From positions 496,001-560,000 of the forward strand of contig KB906756.1 in the NCBI GenBank assembly GCA_000381605.1: a stretch of 64,000 nt of DNA, written 5' to 3'. The stretch comes from Acidobacteriaceae bacterium KBS 89. GTDB lineage: Bacteria > Acidobacteriota > Terriglobia > Terriglobales > Acidobacteriaceae. Shown piece by piece: positions 8,401 to 15,455 of this stretch (within the stretch, counting starts at the first letter, position 1; each line of letters begins with the position of its first letter). Below the pieces are notes generated by a model. It was given only the letters and a program-made list of their open reading frames with translations. It did not search any database and was not told the origin of the DNA. Both the position numbers and the translations under genes were made by a program.

Positions 8401-9494
8401 ATCGCGAGGGCCGGCGGACGATTGATATTTTGCTGCACAGCATTCCTGAGGTTGAGTTGAAGACCTTGTTCTCGCCGGAGCACGGCATTTTGGGAGTTAA
8501 AGACACAACCAAGATCGGCGACGATGTCGACCCCGCGACGCAGCTTCCCGTTCTTAGCCTCTATGGCGCGAAGCCCGAACAGCGCCGTCCTAGCATTGAA
8601 TCCTTGAAGAAGCTCGACGCAGTGGTTATCGATCTGCAGGATGTTGGAGTCCGCTTCTATACCTATGAGGCTGTGGTTGGCTACTTTCTCGAGGCGGCCG
8701 CGCAGGCGCACATCGAAATCATCGTACTGGACCGTCCCAACCCGAACGGTGGGGTGGCGGTGCAGGGCCCTGTCTCTGATGTTGGAGCCGAATCCTATAC
8801 CAACTACATGCCGATGCCGGTGCGTAATGGCATGACCCTAGGGGAACTTGCGCTCTATTTCAACAGCGAACGGCTGCTTCCGAGCGCGACTTCGCCAAAT
8901 ATCCAGGCTCCGATTCGCGCGCAGCTGACGGTCGTGCCCATGCAGAACTGGACGCGACACGAGTTCTTTGACGAGACCGGGTTGAAGTGGACGAATCCGA
9001 GCCCCAATCTTCGCAGCCCGACAGCCGCCACACTGTATCCGGCAATTGGCCTGACAGAGATGACCAATATCTCAGTGGGCAGGGGAAGCGACCGGCCTTA
9101 CGAGCAGATCGGTGCACCATACTTCGACACTCCGACGCTGGCGGCCTATCTGACCTCCCGCAATATTCCAGGTGTGACCTTTGCGCCAACGAGCTTTGCA
9201 GTGGCAGAGGATTCCAACCACTATCCGTCGCACGGAAAGACGATTCCCGGGATCGCATTCACGGTGACGGACCGCAACGTGTTGAATTCGCCAGAACTGG
9301 GAATCGAATTGCTCAGCGCACTCCACCATTTTTATCCGGAGTTTCTGTTGGATAAAGCCGCCCACCTCGTAACAAACGTTGACACGATGCGGGCGCTCGC
9401 CAATCGAGAGGACCCGCGTAAGATCGCTGACGGATGGGCAGCCGATCTGGCTGCGTTCGAGCGTCGGCGTGAGCCCTATCTGATCTACAAATAG
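5463..9494 (+). CDS. Triple fusion: SSS sodium:solute symporter + serine beta-lactamase-fold hydrolase + NamZ/DUF1343 exo-N-acetylmuramidase
   Basis: One uninterrupted frame encodes 1343 residues. The frame is open further upstream, but the ATG at 5463 begins the symporter homology. Residues about 1-505 are a polytopic sodium:solute symporter. Residues about 511-527 are an extra hydrophobic segment. About 540-930 are a class-C beta-lactamase/esterase fold with S607-LT-K610 (SxxK), Y699-S-D (YxN-like) and H879-T-G (KTG-like). From about 965 comes DUF1343/NamZ (CAZy GH171), beginning LGLLTNQTG at 970. In Bacillus subtilis the last two functions are separate neighbouring genes (amiE/ybbE and namZ/ybbC) of muropeptide rescue. 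The likely job is periplasmic trimming of peptidoglycan fragments coupled to uptake. The extra helix would be needed to place the hydrolases outside a symporter whose C-terminus is normally cytoplasmic. The joint reads like a former signal peptide with ATA at 6978 where an ATG would be expected. Confidence 0.9.
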   Translation: MVAAVLPTRLHPADLALIVVYLLGITLFGLRFRGGKDPNSRSLRSYFLADQKIPWWAIALSIVSAETSTLTIISVPGVAFAGDFGFLQIVIGYMIGRIVVALIFLPKYFQGQMLTAYQLIDQRFGHTLHKVTAGLFLLTRAAAEGVRVFAVSIVVGIAIGTGDVLSIGIISALTLLYTFEGGMAAVIWTDVVQMAIYIGGTFVAIYTLGTHIPGGWSQIHEVASAAGKFHLFHFAFNLTQSYTFWAGVLGGTFLTMASHGTDQLMVQRMLAARNLRESRLALLWSGGVIFLQFTLFLLIGVGLYVFYGLHPATFASADRIFPTFIVREMPIGIAGLLVAAILAAAMSNLSAALNSLSSTTVVDFYMHWRPEADGRERMMISRASTVMWALVLFAVAVYSIFAGGKGHVVEIGLSIASVAYGALLGVFLLGTLTRYATQAGAIVGMICGFALNLLLWLDPNPLTLGPITIPHVAFTWYVLIGSIVTFVVGTVASFLLPGDRARRAEIKAAARVAGVFVALAIPLLLASRCTAEGPVSPVQTQNAPVEQYDFSAVSTLVNQAIAAKKLPGAVVLINHDGRKVFEKTYGDRALEPVVEPMTEDTIFDMASLTKCLATATAVMQLYEAHKIKFDDPVAKYLPAFAANGKENVTIRELLTHYSGLPEDVSIKDEWGLAAPDKAEGIRRAMNATLYGPPGLTFKYSDINFITLGALVEEISGQPLEVYAQEHIFTPLVMTHTRYLPSKEWISQIAPTAHDDQGTAASNKNFDQLLRGTVHDPTTRRMGGVAGHAGVFSTASDVALFAQALLDRLAGRTSNFPLQQATLKLMTQPEQPSTAVATATIFTADGKTTTGVGTRGFGWDINTAFSRPRGEVFPVGSFGHTGFTGTSLWMDPGSDTFVVILANAVHPRGGAPITPLRGQVATAAAKALQLYGKQDSAVTASGTLTGIDVLETTHFAVLHEAAGRHDGHLRLGLLTNQTGLDREGRRTIDILLHSIPEVELKTLFSPEHGILGVKDTTKIGDDVDPATQLPVLSLYGAKPEQRRPSIESLKKLDAVVIDLQDVGVRFYTYEAVVGYFLEAAAQAHIEIIVLDRPNPNGGVAVQGPVSDVGAESYTNYMPMPVRNGMTLGELALYFNSERLLPSATSPNIQAPIRAQLTVVPMQNWTRHEFFDETGLKWTNPSPNLRSPTAATLYPAIGLTEMTNISVGRGSDRPYEQIGAPYFDTPTLAAYLTSRNIPGVTFAPTSFAVAEDSNHYPSHGKTIPGIAFTVTDRNVLNSPELGIELLSALHHFYPEFLLDKAAHLVTNVDTMRALANREDPRKIADGWAADLAAFERRREPYLIYK

Positions 9495-9605
9495 CTTTCG
9501 CAGGGCAAAAAAGATTATCAAAACAGGCACCCCAGACCGACGATATTCATAGTCTCTTCGCCTTCCATACGTCACAATAGAGAGATAACGTTCGAGGTGT
9601 TCCTC

Positions 9606-10280
9606 ATGCCCCGCATCAATTTTCAACAACAGCTCGCAGCACTCAAAGACAAACTTCTCGCCATGGCGGCGCTTTCCCAGCAGGCGCTTTCGTTGTCGCT
9701 CGAGGCGTACCTGACGGGCGACCTGAGCCTCTGTGATCATGTGAAAGAGATTGAAGCGGCAATTAACGCCGCTGAGCGCGATGTCGACGAGATGGCCTAC
9801 GACCTGCTAGCGAAGGAGCAGCCGATGGCGATCGACCTGCGCTTTATCCTGTCGGTGATCAAGATCAACGGCGACCTGGAGCGGATTGGCGATCAGGCAA
9901 CCAACATCGCATCGCGCACACAGTTCCTGCACGATTCGCCAAAGATATCTCTGCCGATCGACATTCCAGACATGGGCGAAAAGGTCGGAGTGATGATTCG
10001 CCGCGCCATTCAGTCGCTTCTAGAGGCAGATGCGAAGCTGGCGGAGTCGGTGCTTCATATGGACGACGAGATCGACGACATGAACCGCGACGTGCAGGCC
10101 GAGCTGGTCGAGGTAATGCAGCAGCACCCGGTCGTCAGCGGACAGGCACTGAACGCCATCATCATCTCGCGCAATCTGGAACGGGCCGCTGACCACGCGA
10201 CGAACATCGCCGAGGACGTCATTTTCTGGGTGCGCGGCTCGGATGTTCGGCACAAATTTTCGCTCGCCGAAGCTGACTAA
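9606..10280 (+). CDS. phoU: PhoU-family phosphate signalling protein
   Basis: The 224 residues form two three-helix PhoU repeats. Each has the metal-binding signature ExxxD with a following N: DLERIGDQATNIA (first repeat) and NLERAADHATNIA (second). PhoU proteins link the Pst phosphate transporter to the PhoR/PhoB system and repress the regulon when phosphate is plentiful. The start was set at ATG 9606 rather than the in-frame GTG at 9597, because the Shine-Dalgarno GAGGTG (9594-9599) overlaps that GTG and is spaced 6 bp from the ATG. No pst genes are in the window, so it stands alone here. Confidence 0.92.
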   Translation: MPRINFQQQLAALKDKLLAMAALSQQALSLSLEAYLTGDLSLCDHVKEIEAAINAAERDVDEMAYDLLAKEQPMAIDLRFILSVIKINGDLERIGDQATNIASRTQFLHDSPKISLPIDIPDMGEKVGVMIRRAIQSLLEADAKLAESVLHMDDEIDDMNRDVQAELVEVMQQHPVVSGQALNAIIISRNLERAADHATNIAEDVIFWVRGSDVRHKFSLAEAD

Positions 10281-10327
10281 GTCTCAGATACAGCAAAGGT
10301 TTCGATGTGGAGATCCTTCTCTACACC

Positions 10328-10356
10328 TTGACGTTTGCGGCTTGGACCACTAACCT
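10328..10356 (+). promoter_or_regulatory. Sigma-70-type promoter of the sulfite reductase operon
   Basis: A TTGACG -35 box (10328-10333) and a TAACCT -10 box (10351-10356) are separated by 17 bp. Counting about 7 bases from the -10 box places the transcript start at or within a base or two of the ATG at 10363, so the leader ORF would be translated from a leaderless transcript. No other promoter of comparable quality was seen between phoU and 10552. Confidence 0.55.
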
Positions 10357-10362
10357 AAAAGC

Positions 10363-10461
10363 ATGGCGAGTTCTACCACCTGCCGCTACGCTGCTTGTCG
10401 CATGTGTTGTTGTGACCGCGTGCGCCGTCGCCAATGCCTGAATCGGAGACTTACCGACTAA
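10363..10461 (+). CDS. Cysteine-rich leader peptide (32 codons), probable attenuation leader
   Basis: The short ORF encodes 32 residues with six Cys: C7, C12, three consecutive TGT codons (C15-C17, 10405-10413) and C25 (10435-10437), plus many Arg. It sits at the predicted transcript start, so it would be leaderless, and its TAA stop (10459-10461) lies inside a hairpin. Consecutive-Cys leaderless ORFs upstream of sulfur-assimilation genes act as cysteine-responsive attenuators in mycobacteria. The same position and composition here suggest the same logic. The peptide itself need have no function. No coding evidence beyond composition and context is available. Confidence 0.7.
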   Translation: MASSTTCRYAACRMCCCDRVRRRQCLNRRLTD

Positions 10462-10521
10462 GTCCCGAACCTCTGAAGCAGAAGCCACCCGCACCCACTT
10501 ACAAAGTGGGGCTTTCTTTTT
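10444..10521 (+). terminator. Attenuator: stop-codon hairpin, antiterminator option and intrinsic terminator
   Basis: Three pairings are visible. (1) A hairpin across the leader stop codon: GACTTA 10448-10453 with TAAGTC 10459-10464, extended by CGG/CCG. (2) A terminator: CCCACTT 10494-10500, loop ACA, AAGTGGG 10504-10510, with an outer AAGC/GCTT (10482-10485/10511-10514), followed by the T-rich CTTTCTTTTT. (3) A competing pairing of AAGTCCC 10460-10466 with GGGGCTT 10508-10514 (one G-U pair), which would break the terminator. A ribosome held at the Cys25 codon would cover the 5' arm of (1) and favour (3). The geometry matches attenuation; the direction of control is inferred. Confidence 0.65.
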
Positions 10522-10551
10522 AAACCCTCAATCAGACTAAGGATACCCAGA

Positions 10552-12276
10552 ATGAGTGCTCCCGCCGCAGCCGCTACAAAAGAGACTAAAGCCCAGAAGT
10601 CCGAGCGTCTGAAACTTGCGAAGAATCCGTGGGAGGCATGGGAGGAGGTCCGGCAGTTCGCGAGGGAGGGCCGCGACTCAGTCCTGCCCGAGTGGGCCGG
10701 AACGTACTTCAAGTGGTGGGGCATCTACACGCAGGGCGATGGCGTGGGCGCAACCGGAGGGGTCGGAGGAGAGGGTAAGGCAACTGAATACTTCATGATG
10801 CGCATTGGTTTGCCGAACGGCATTCTCACCAGCGAGCAGCTGCGTGTCATCGGGGGTCTTACCAAGAAGTACGCACGAAATCTGGCAGACATCACCACGC
10901 GTCAGAACATCCAACTGCACTGGCTGACGATTGAATCGCTTCCAGAGGTGGTCGATGCTCTGACGGCTGTGGGGCTGAGCCCGAAGGGTGCGTGCGGCGA
11001 TGTTGTCCGTAACGTTACGGGCTGCCCGCTGGCAGGGCTCGACGGACATGAGATGATCGACGCTTCCCCGCTGGCAGTCGAAGTCGCGCACAAGCTGACT
11101 GCGAACCCCGAGTTCTACAACCTGCCGCGGAAGTTCAAGATCTCCGTCACGGGCTGCTCGCATTGGTGCTCGTATCCGGAGATCAACGACGTGGCACTCA
11201 CCGCTATCAAGCGAACCGTCGACGGCAACGAGGAGATCGGCTACACGCTACGCGTGGGCGGCGGCCTTTCGACCGAGCCTCACCTTGCCGTGCGCATTCC
11301 CGCCTTCATCCGGCAGGACCAGGCCTATGCCGCGGTCCATGCCACGGTGGAGATCTTTCGCGAACAGCAGGAGCTTCGCGAAAACCGCACGCGCGCCCGC
11401 ATTAAATACCTTTTCATGCGTCATGGCTGGACGGCCGAATCGTTCCTCGAGGCATTGGAAGCGAAGCTTGGCTACAAACTGGAGCCTAGTCCGACATCGG
11501 AGGATGTTGTACCCGACGACGTCTACCGCGACCACATCGGCATCGCGCCGCAGCGCCAGGCGGGGTTGTCTTCGGTTGGCGCTAGCGTTCTTCGCGGGCG
11601 ACTTTCGGGCGACCAGCTACTGCAACTGGCAGACCTCGCCGAGGGGTATGGGAACGGCGAGTTGCGAACGACGATCATGCAAAACATCATCGTGGTGAAT
11701 GTTCCGAACGCGAAGACAGCGGATCTCGTTGTTGCGCTCAACAGCATGGAACTGCAGGTCGATGTGTCGGCGTTCTGGCGCGGAGCGATCGCCTGCACCG
11801 GCACGGAGTTTTGCAAACTTGCAATCTCTGAGACGAAGGCTTTTTCGAAGTGGCTTGTCAGCGAGATGGAGGAGCGGCTTCCGGGCTTCGACCAGCAGAT
11901 CAAGCTCCACGTGACCGGTTGCACCAATAGCTGCGGGCAGCACTGGATCGCCGATATCGGGCTTGAAGGTAAGAAGATCAAGAAGGATGGACAGTTGGTC
12001 GACGCGTTTTATTTCTGCGTTGGAGGGGCGGTGGGGAGGTTCGCACGGACCGCGCGTCCGTTGGGTTACCGCGCTGCAGCCGACGAGGTACCCGACGCCA
12101 TTGAAAGGCTGCTGCGCGGGTATCTTGCTGAGCGGGGGCCCGGCGAAGATCTGCGCGCTTATTTCTCGCGCACGGATGACGACAGGCTGCGCGCGCAACT
12201 CGCAGGTACGGTCGTCGATCCGGTTGAGCGCGATGCGCCTCCAGTCGGTGCGGGGCGACACGCGCCAGGAGAGTAG
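10552..12276 (+). CDS. Ferredoxin-dependent sulfite (or nitrite) reductase, siroheme/4Fe-4S
   Basis: The 574-residue protein is a two-repeat siroheme reductase. The 4Fe-4S ligands are Cys415 and Cys421 (CTGTEFC) and Cys457 and Cys461 (GCTNSCGQ), with Cys461 expected to bridge to siroheme. The repeat-1 counterpart of this region is around GCSHWCSYPE. The family reduces sulfite to sulfide or nitrite to ammonia with six electrons from ferredoxin, and sequence alone separates the two poorly. The Cys-codon leader upstream argues for sulfite. The two following genes make siroheme and are nearly contiguous, so the operon supplies both enzyme and cofactor. The Shine-Dalgarno AAGGA at 10539-10543 fixes the start. 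Confidence 0.88.
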   Translation: MSAPAAAATKETKAQKSERLKLAKNPWEAWEEVRQFAREGRDSVLPEWAGTYFKWWGIYTQGDGVGATGGVGGEGKATEYFMMRIGLPNGILTSEQLRVIGGLTKKYARNLADITTRQNIQLHWLTIESLPEVVDALTAVGLSPKGACGDVVRNVTGCPLAGLDGHEMIDASPLAVEVAHKLTANPEFYNLPRKFKISVTGCSHWCSYPEINDVALTAIKRTVDGNEEIGYTLRVGGGLSTEPHLAVRIPAFIRQDQAYAAVHATVEIFREQQELRENRTRARIKYLFMRHGWTAESFLEALEAKLGYKLEPSPTSEDVVPDDVYRDHIGIAPQRQAGLSSVGASVLRGRLSGDQLLQLADLAEGYGNGELRTTIMQNIIVVNVPNAKTADLVVALNSMELQVDVSAFWRGAIACTGTEFCKLAISETKAFSKWLVSEMEERLPGFDQQIKLHVTGCTNSCGQHWIADIGLEGKKIKKDGQLVDAFYFCVGGAVGRFARTARPLGYRAAADEVPDAIERLLRGYLAERGPGEDLRAYFSRTDDDRLRAQLAGTVVDPVERDAPPVGAGRHAPGE

Positions 12277-12285
12277 ATTTAGTTC

Positions 12286-12927
12286 ATGGATCTCTTTCCC
12301 ATTTTCTTGAAGATCACCGCACGGCCCTGCATCGTCATTGGCGCGGGCAATCTTGCGGAATCAAAGATCGAATCGCTTCAGGCAGCGCATGCCCGTGTGA
12401 CAGTGATCGCACCCGAAGCTCGTCCGCGCATTGTTGATCTGGCGGCCGCGGGCGAGATCGAATGGCTGCAACGCGAGTATGTATTGGGCGATGTAGCCGG
12501 GCACTTCTTAGTGATTGCGGCGACTGACGATCCCGCCGTCAACCGCGCCGTCTTCAAGGAAGCAACCGAGAATAACGTGTTGTGCAACGCAGTCGATGAC
12601 CCTCCGTTCTGCGATTTCTACTTTCCTTCGGTCGTTCGGCGCGGTGACCTGCAGATCGCTATTTCGACCGCCGGCGCGAGCCCTGCGCTCGCTCAAAGGT
12701 TGCGCAAAGAGATCAACGCGCAGTTACCGCTCGACGCCGGGGACTGGGTGACTGACCTTGGCAATCTTCGCCGCGAGGTTACGCAGATGGAACCGCTGAA
12801 CGAAGAGCGGAGGTGGCTCCTCCACGAACTGGCCCAGCGTGAGGTTTGCGGGTACGAGGCGTGCCCGTCGCGCTTGCTGACGCGTCAACATGCCTTGACG
12901 AATCCACTGCCCGAGAAGAAGTCGTGA
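12286..12927 (+). CDS. Precorrin-2 dehydrogenase / sirohydrochlorin ferrochelatase (siroheme synthase N-domain)
   Basis: The 213-residue protein matches the Met8p/CysG N-terminal half. It has a Rossmann NAD site (VIGAGNLAESK, near residues 17-27), then the NAVDDPPFCDFYFP motif and the ISTAGASPALAQRLR dimerisation/chelatase region. It oxidises precorrin-2 to sirohydrochlorin and inserts iron to give siroheme. It begins 9 bp after the reductase and overlaps the next gene by 4 bp (GTGA), so translation is probably coupled. In many proteobacteria this domain is fused to the methyltransferase (CysG); here the two are separate. Confidence 0.9.
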   Translation: MDLFPIFLKITARPCIVIGAGNLAESKIESLQAAHARVTVIAPEARPRIVDLAAAGEIEWLQREYVLGDVAGHFLVIAATDDPAVNRAVFKEATENNVLCNAVDDPPFCDFYFPSVVRRGDLQIAISTAGASPALAQRLRKEINAQLPLDAGDWVTDLGNLRREVTQMEPLNEERRWLLHELAQREVCGYEACPSRLLTRQHALTNPLPEKKS

Positions 12928-13688
12928 ACCTGTCCGCACAGCCCGGAACGGTTTATCTCGCAGGAGCGGGACCTGGAGACCCCAATCTGCTCACGCTCCG
13001 TGTGCTTCGGCTACTTGAGACGGCTGATGTGATTCTGCCCGATGATCTGGTGTCCGAGGAGATACTTTCTCTGGCCCATGCTGGAGCAGAGATCACCCCG
13101 GTTGGCAAGCGCTGCGGACAGCCGCGCATCACGCAGGCGGAGATCCATGTACTGATGCTCGAGGCCGCGCGAGCCGGCAGGTCGGTGCTTCGGTTGAAGT
13201 CGGGCGATCCGCTGATCTTCGGTCGGGCGGGAGAGGAGATCGCTGCTCTGCGCGGCGCCATTATCCCCTTCGAGATCGTTCCTGGAATCACCACTGCGTT
13301 TGCTGCTGCCGCGAGATTGAAGACTCCGCTGACGGACCGAAGCGCGGCGTCGAAGCTTATCCTCGCAACGGCGCACCATGCGGCGGGAAAGCTGGAACTT
13401 ACTCCGAAGTGGGAAGGGGCGTTTCCGGAAGACGCGACATTAGTGATCTATATGCCCGGTCGCAAATTTCGCGCGCTGGCCGACGACCTGATTGCTTCGG
13501 GGATTGCGGCAGAAACTCCCTGTGTGGCGATCAGCAAGGCAACGACGCAGGATGAGCAGGTCCACACCTCTACGCTGGCCCGGCTTGACGATAAGGATGT
13601 TGGCCCGGCGCCGGTGATCCTTCTGATTGGCTACGCCATCCAGATAGCGGTCCAGCCGCAAATCCTCGAAGAGCTGACTACGCCTTGA
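12924..13688 (+). CDS. cobA: Uroporphyrinogen-III C-methyltransferase
   Basis: The 254-residue SAM-dependent methyltransferase has the SUMT signatures LAGAGPGDPNLLTL near the N-terminus and GDPLIFGRAGEE near residue 94. It makes precorrin-2 from uroporphyrinogen III, the first step to siroheme. The frame extends upstream, but the GTG at 12924 overlaps the preceding stop as GTGA and immediately precedes the family's N-terminus, so it was chosen. The 3' end overlaps the convergent PEP-CTERM gene by 11 bp. Confidence 0.9.
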   Translation: MNLSAQPGTVYLAGAGPGDPNLLTLRVLRLLETADVILPDDLVSEEILSLAHAGAEITPVGKRCGQPRITQAEIHVLMLEAARAGRSVLRLKSGDPLIFGRAGEEIAALRGAIIPFEIVPGITTAFAAAARLKTPLTDRSAASKLILATAHHAAGKLELTPKWEGAFPEDATLVIYMPGRKFRALADDLIASGIAAETPCVAISKATTQDEQVHTSTLARLDDKDVGPAPVILLIGYAIQIAVQPQILEELTTP

Positions 13689-14358
13689 AGCGGTTCCGAA
13701 TTGCGCCTGCGGCTCCGGCCATTCCAGTCAGCAGCATGACGAAGGTGGCAGGCTCTGGGACTGGAGCATCGGGAGGCGGATTGACAGGCGGAATCGGGTT
13801 TCCCGGCGGATTACTGGGAGGAGCAGACGTCGTCCCAATTCCGGGTCCGCCGCCAGGAGGTACGGCACCACCGCCGAACGGGGGTCCGTAGACTGGCGGG
13901 CCTGAGGGTCCGTCGTTGGAGGGCGGGGGCGGAGTATCGTTCTGGGCGATCATCGGGCCGAAAGCAGGTGGAAGTACATCATCGCCGTCGCTCAAGGGAC
14001 GCGCGGAGTGGAACGGTACAGGTGCCTCTTCGGCGATAAGTGGTCCATCTGCCTCGTCCTCGGGCAGAACACCGCAGGCGAGGTCGAAGTGGTGCAGAGT
14101 CTGGCGGCGGGTCTTCCGGGGTGCGCTTGCCAGGACGACCTTCGGCTTGGGCTTCGGCGCGACATACCCGGACAGCTTGCGCTGAGCGTAGAGTTTGGCT
14201 CGACGCTTGGCGGCGGCTATGCGTTGGACGCTGCGCGTATGTGCAAGTTCGAGACGATAGGCTGCAAACCATCGTTCACAGTCTGTAGACGCGTTAACGC
14301 AGGTTGCCGATACACTAACGAACATTACTAGGAGCGATAAGTAGATCAAGCGTCGCAT
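13678..14358 (-). CDS. Secreted proline-rich protein with PEP-CTERM sorting signal
   Basis: The 226 residues contain an N-terminal signal peptide (about 1-23) and a basic helical stretch (about 45-85). A long Pro/Gly-rich low-complexity part (about 130-195) follows. The C-terminus is VPEPATFVMLLTGMAGAAGAIRNRFKA: a VPEP motif, a hydrophobic helix and a basic tail. This is the exosortase/PEP-CTERM sorting signal, so the protein is probably exported and processed at the envelope. No exosortase gene is in the window. The function of the body is unknown. Confidence 0.8.
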   Translation of the reverse strand: MRRLIYLSLLVMFVSVSATCVNASTDCERWFAAYRLELAHTRSVQRIAAAKRRAKLYAQRKLSGYVAPKPKPKVVLASAPRKTRRQTLHHFDLACGVLPEDEADGPLIAEEAPVPFHSARPLSDGDDVLPPAFGPMIAQNDTPPPPSNDGPSGPPVYGPPFGGGAVPPGGGPGIGTTSAPPSNPPGNPIPPVNPPPDAPVPEPATFVMLLTGMAGAAGAIRNRFKA

Positions 14359-14868
14359 TTCGTGTCACCTGGAGACTAAACCTTTATCCGATTCGCCGTA
14401 CATGGAACGAATGCTTATTGGTATTGCAATTGGAGAACCAAAGCAGAATGACACCGGAGTGCTAAATATTGCAGAATTTCGGTAAAAACTTTGCGCAAGT
14501 GGGAATATTTTACCCTGTAGTGCAAATTATTTTCCTATATTTTTAGACAAGAAGCTAGGCTTTTGTGGAAAAAGATTGCTGTAACCGCAGATTGACCAAC
14601 TAGTTACCTGATCACAGGTGCGGACGACGGGCTACTTCCTGACAGTCAACCGAGCTCGATCGGAGTCGCAAAGTTGCGCATAACATGAGACTTATTCGCA
14701 ATATGTTGCGCACTGTTTTGCACCTGGTCCACGGCGCGTAGTCCTGACACAACCTTTTTCTCGATTTGACGTTCAATCCTTGTAGGACTTCAGACACCCT
14801 CGGGGTGCCGGGTCTCGCGAGTCGCCGACGCCTTAGGGTGTACCGGACTCTGCATAGGAGATTTGAAA
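14359..14868. other. Intergenic region between divergent secreted-protein genes
   Basis: About 510 bp without a convincing gene. The centre (about 14440-14590) is clearly AT-rich relative to the surroundings and is the likely place for promoters in both directions, but no box pair is good enough to call. A small hairpin, CACCC-TCG-GGGTG (14795-14807), lies in the leader of the downstream Gly/Tyr-rich gene. No known riboswitch or RNA family was recognised. Confidence 0.5.
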
Positions 14869-15369
14869 ATGCGCTTCTTACGCTATCTCGCCCTGCTCAG
14901 TATCTTGTTGGTGCCCGCTGCGGCTTATTCCCATGCGCAGGTGTCGGTTGGTATTGGGATCGGTGGCCCGGTGTATGGGGGCTACGGCTACCCTGCTCCG
15001 GTCTGCGCTTATGGGTACTACGGCTACTATCCTTATGCCTGCGCTCCTTATGGCTACTATGGGCCGTCGTGGTTCGCTGGCGGCGTGTTCATTGGCGCCG
15101 GCCCCTGGTACCGTGGTGGATATCGGTATGGGTACGGCTACCGCGGAGTCTATGGCTATCGCGGCGGATACTACGGTCGGCCCGGTTACGGTTACGGACA
15201 CCCCGGTTATGTTGGACGTCCGGTGCCTTACGGCGGCGGTTATCACGGGAATACAGTTAGAGGCGGGTTCGCCGGCGGCCATGTGAATGGCGGAGGCTAT
15301 CACGGTGGCGGTGGTGGCGGCGGTTTCCACGGTGGCGGTGGTGGCCATGGTGGCGGCGGACACCGGTAA
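14869..15369 (+). CDS. Secreted Gly/Tyr/His-rich low-complexity protein
   Basis: The 166-residue protein has a signal peptide (about 1-24, ending SHAQ). A low-complexity body dominated by Gly, Tyr, Pro and Arg follows, with a His/Gly-rich tail (about 138-166). No catalytic domain is visible. Similar proteins are common in Acidobacteria and are usually unnamed. An envelope or surface role, possibly metal binding by the His-Gly tail, is only a guess. The start is ATG 14869, served by AGGAG at 14856-14860 (8 bp spacing), rather than the TTG two codons earlier. A strong terminator follows at 15395. Confidence 0.75.
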   Translation: MRFLRYLALLSILLVPAAAYSHAQVSVGIGIGGPVYGGYGYPAPVCAYGYYGYYPYACAPYGYYGPSWFAGGVFIGAGPWYRGGYRYGYGYRGVYGYRGGYYGRPGYGYGHPGYVGRPVPYGGGYHGNTVRGGFAGGHVNGGGYHGGGGGGGFHGGGGGHGGGGHR

Positions 15370-15394
15370 GTTTCAACCAGCCCGATCAAACCAG

Positions 15395-15430
15395 AGCGGC
15401 TGCAGGGTTCGAACCCTGCAGCCGCTTTTC
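15395..15430. terminator. Perfect-stem terminator between convergent genes
   Basis: AGCGGCTGCAGGG (15395-15407) pairs perfectly with CCCTGCAGCCGCT (15414-15426) around TTCGAA, and TTTTCC follows. It lies between the Gly-rich gene and the convergent phhA, so it can serve the plus-strand gene and, by symmetry, perhaps the other strand. Confidence 0.85.
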
Positions 15431-15455
15431 CTTTGGTCGAGACTCGATGCGAACG

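Noticed and set aside
6699..8711. Long minus-strand open frame (670 codons) opposite the fusion gene
   Set aside because: Rich in Arg/Gln/His with no domain, opposite a strand with clear homology throughout; a high-GC shadow.
14612..14797. 61-codon minus-strand frame in the 14.4-14.9 kb gap
   Set aside because: No ribosome site, no motif, and it crosses the AT-rich promoter region.
15395..15426. GGTTCGAACC within a palindrome, resembling a tRNA T-loop
   Set aside because: No acceptor or anticodon stems; it is the loop and upper stem of a terminator.
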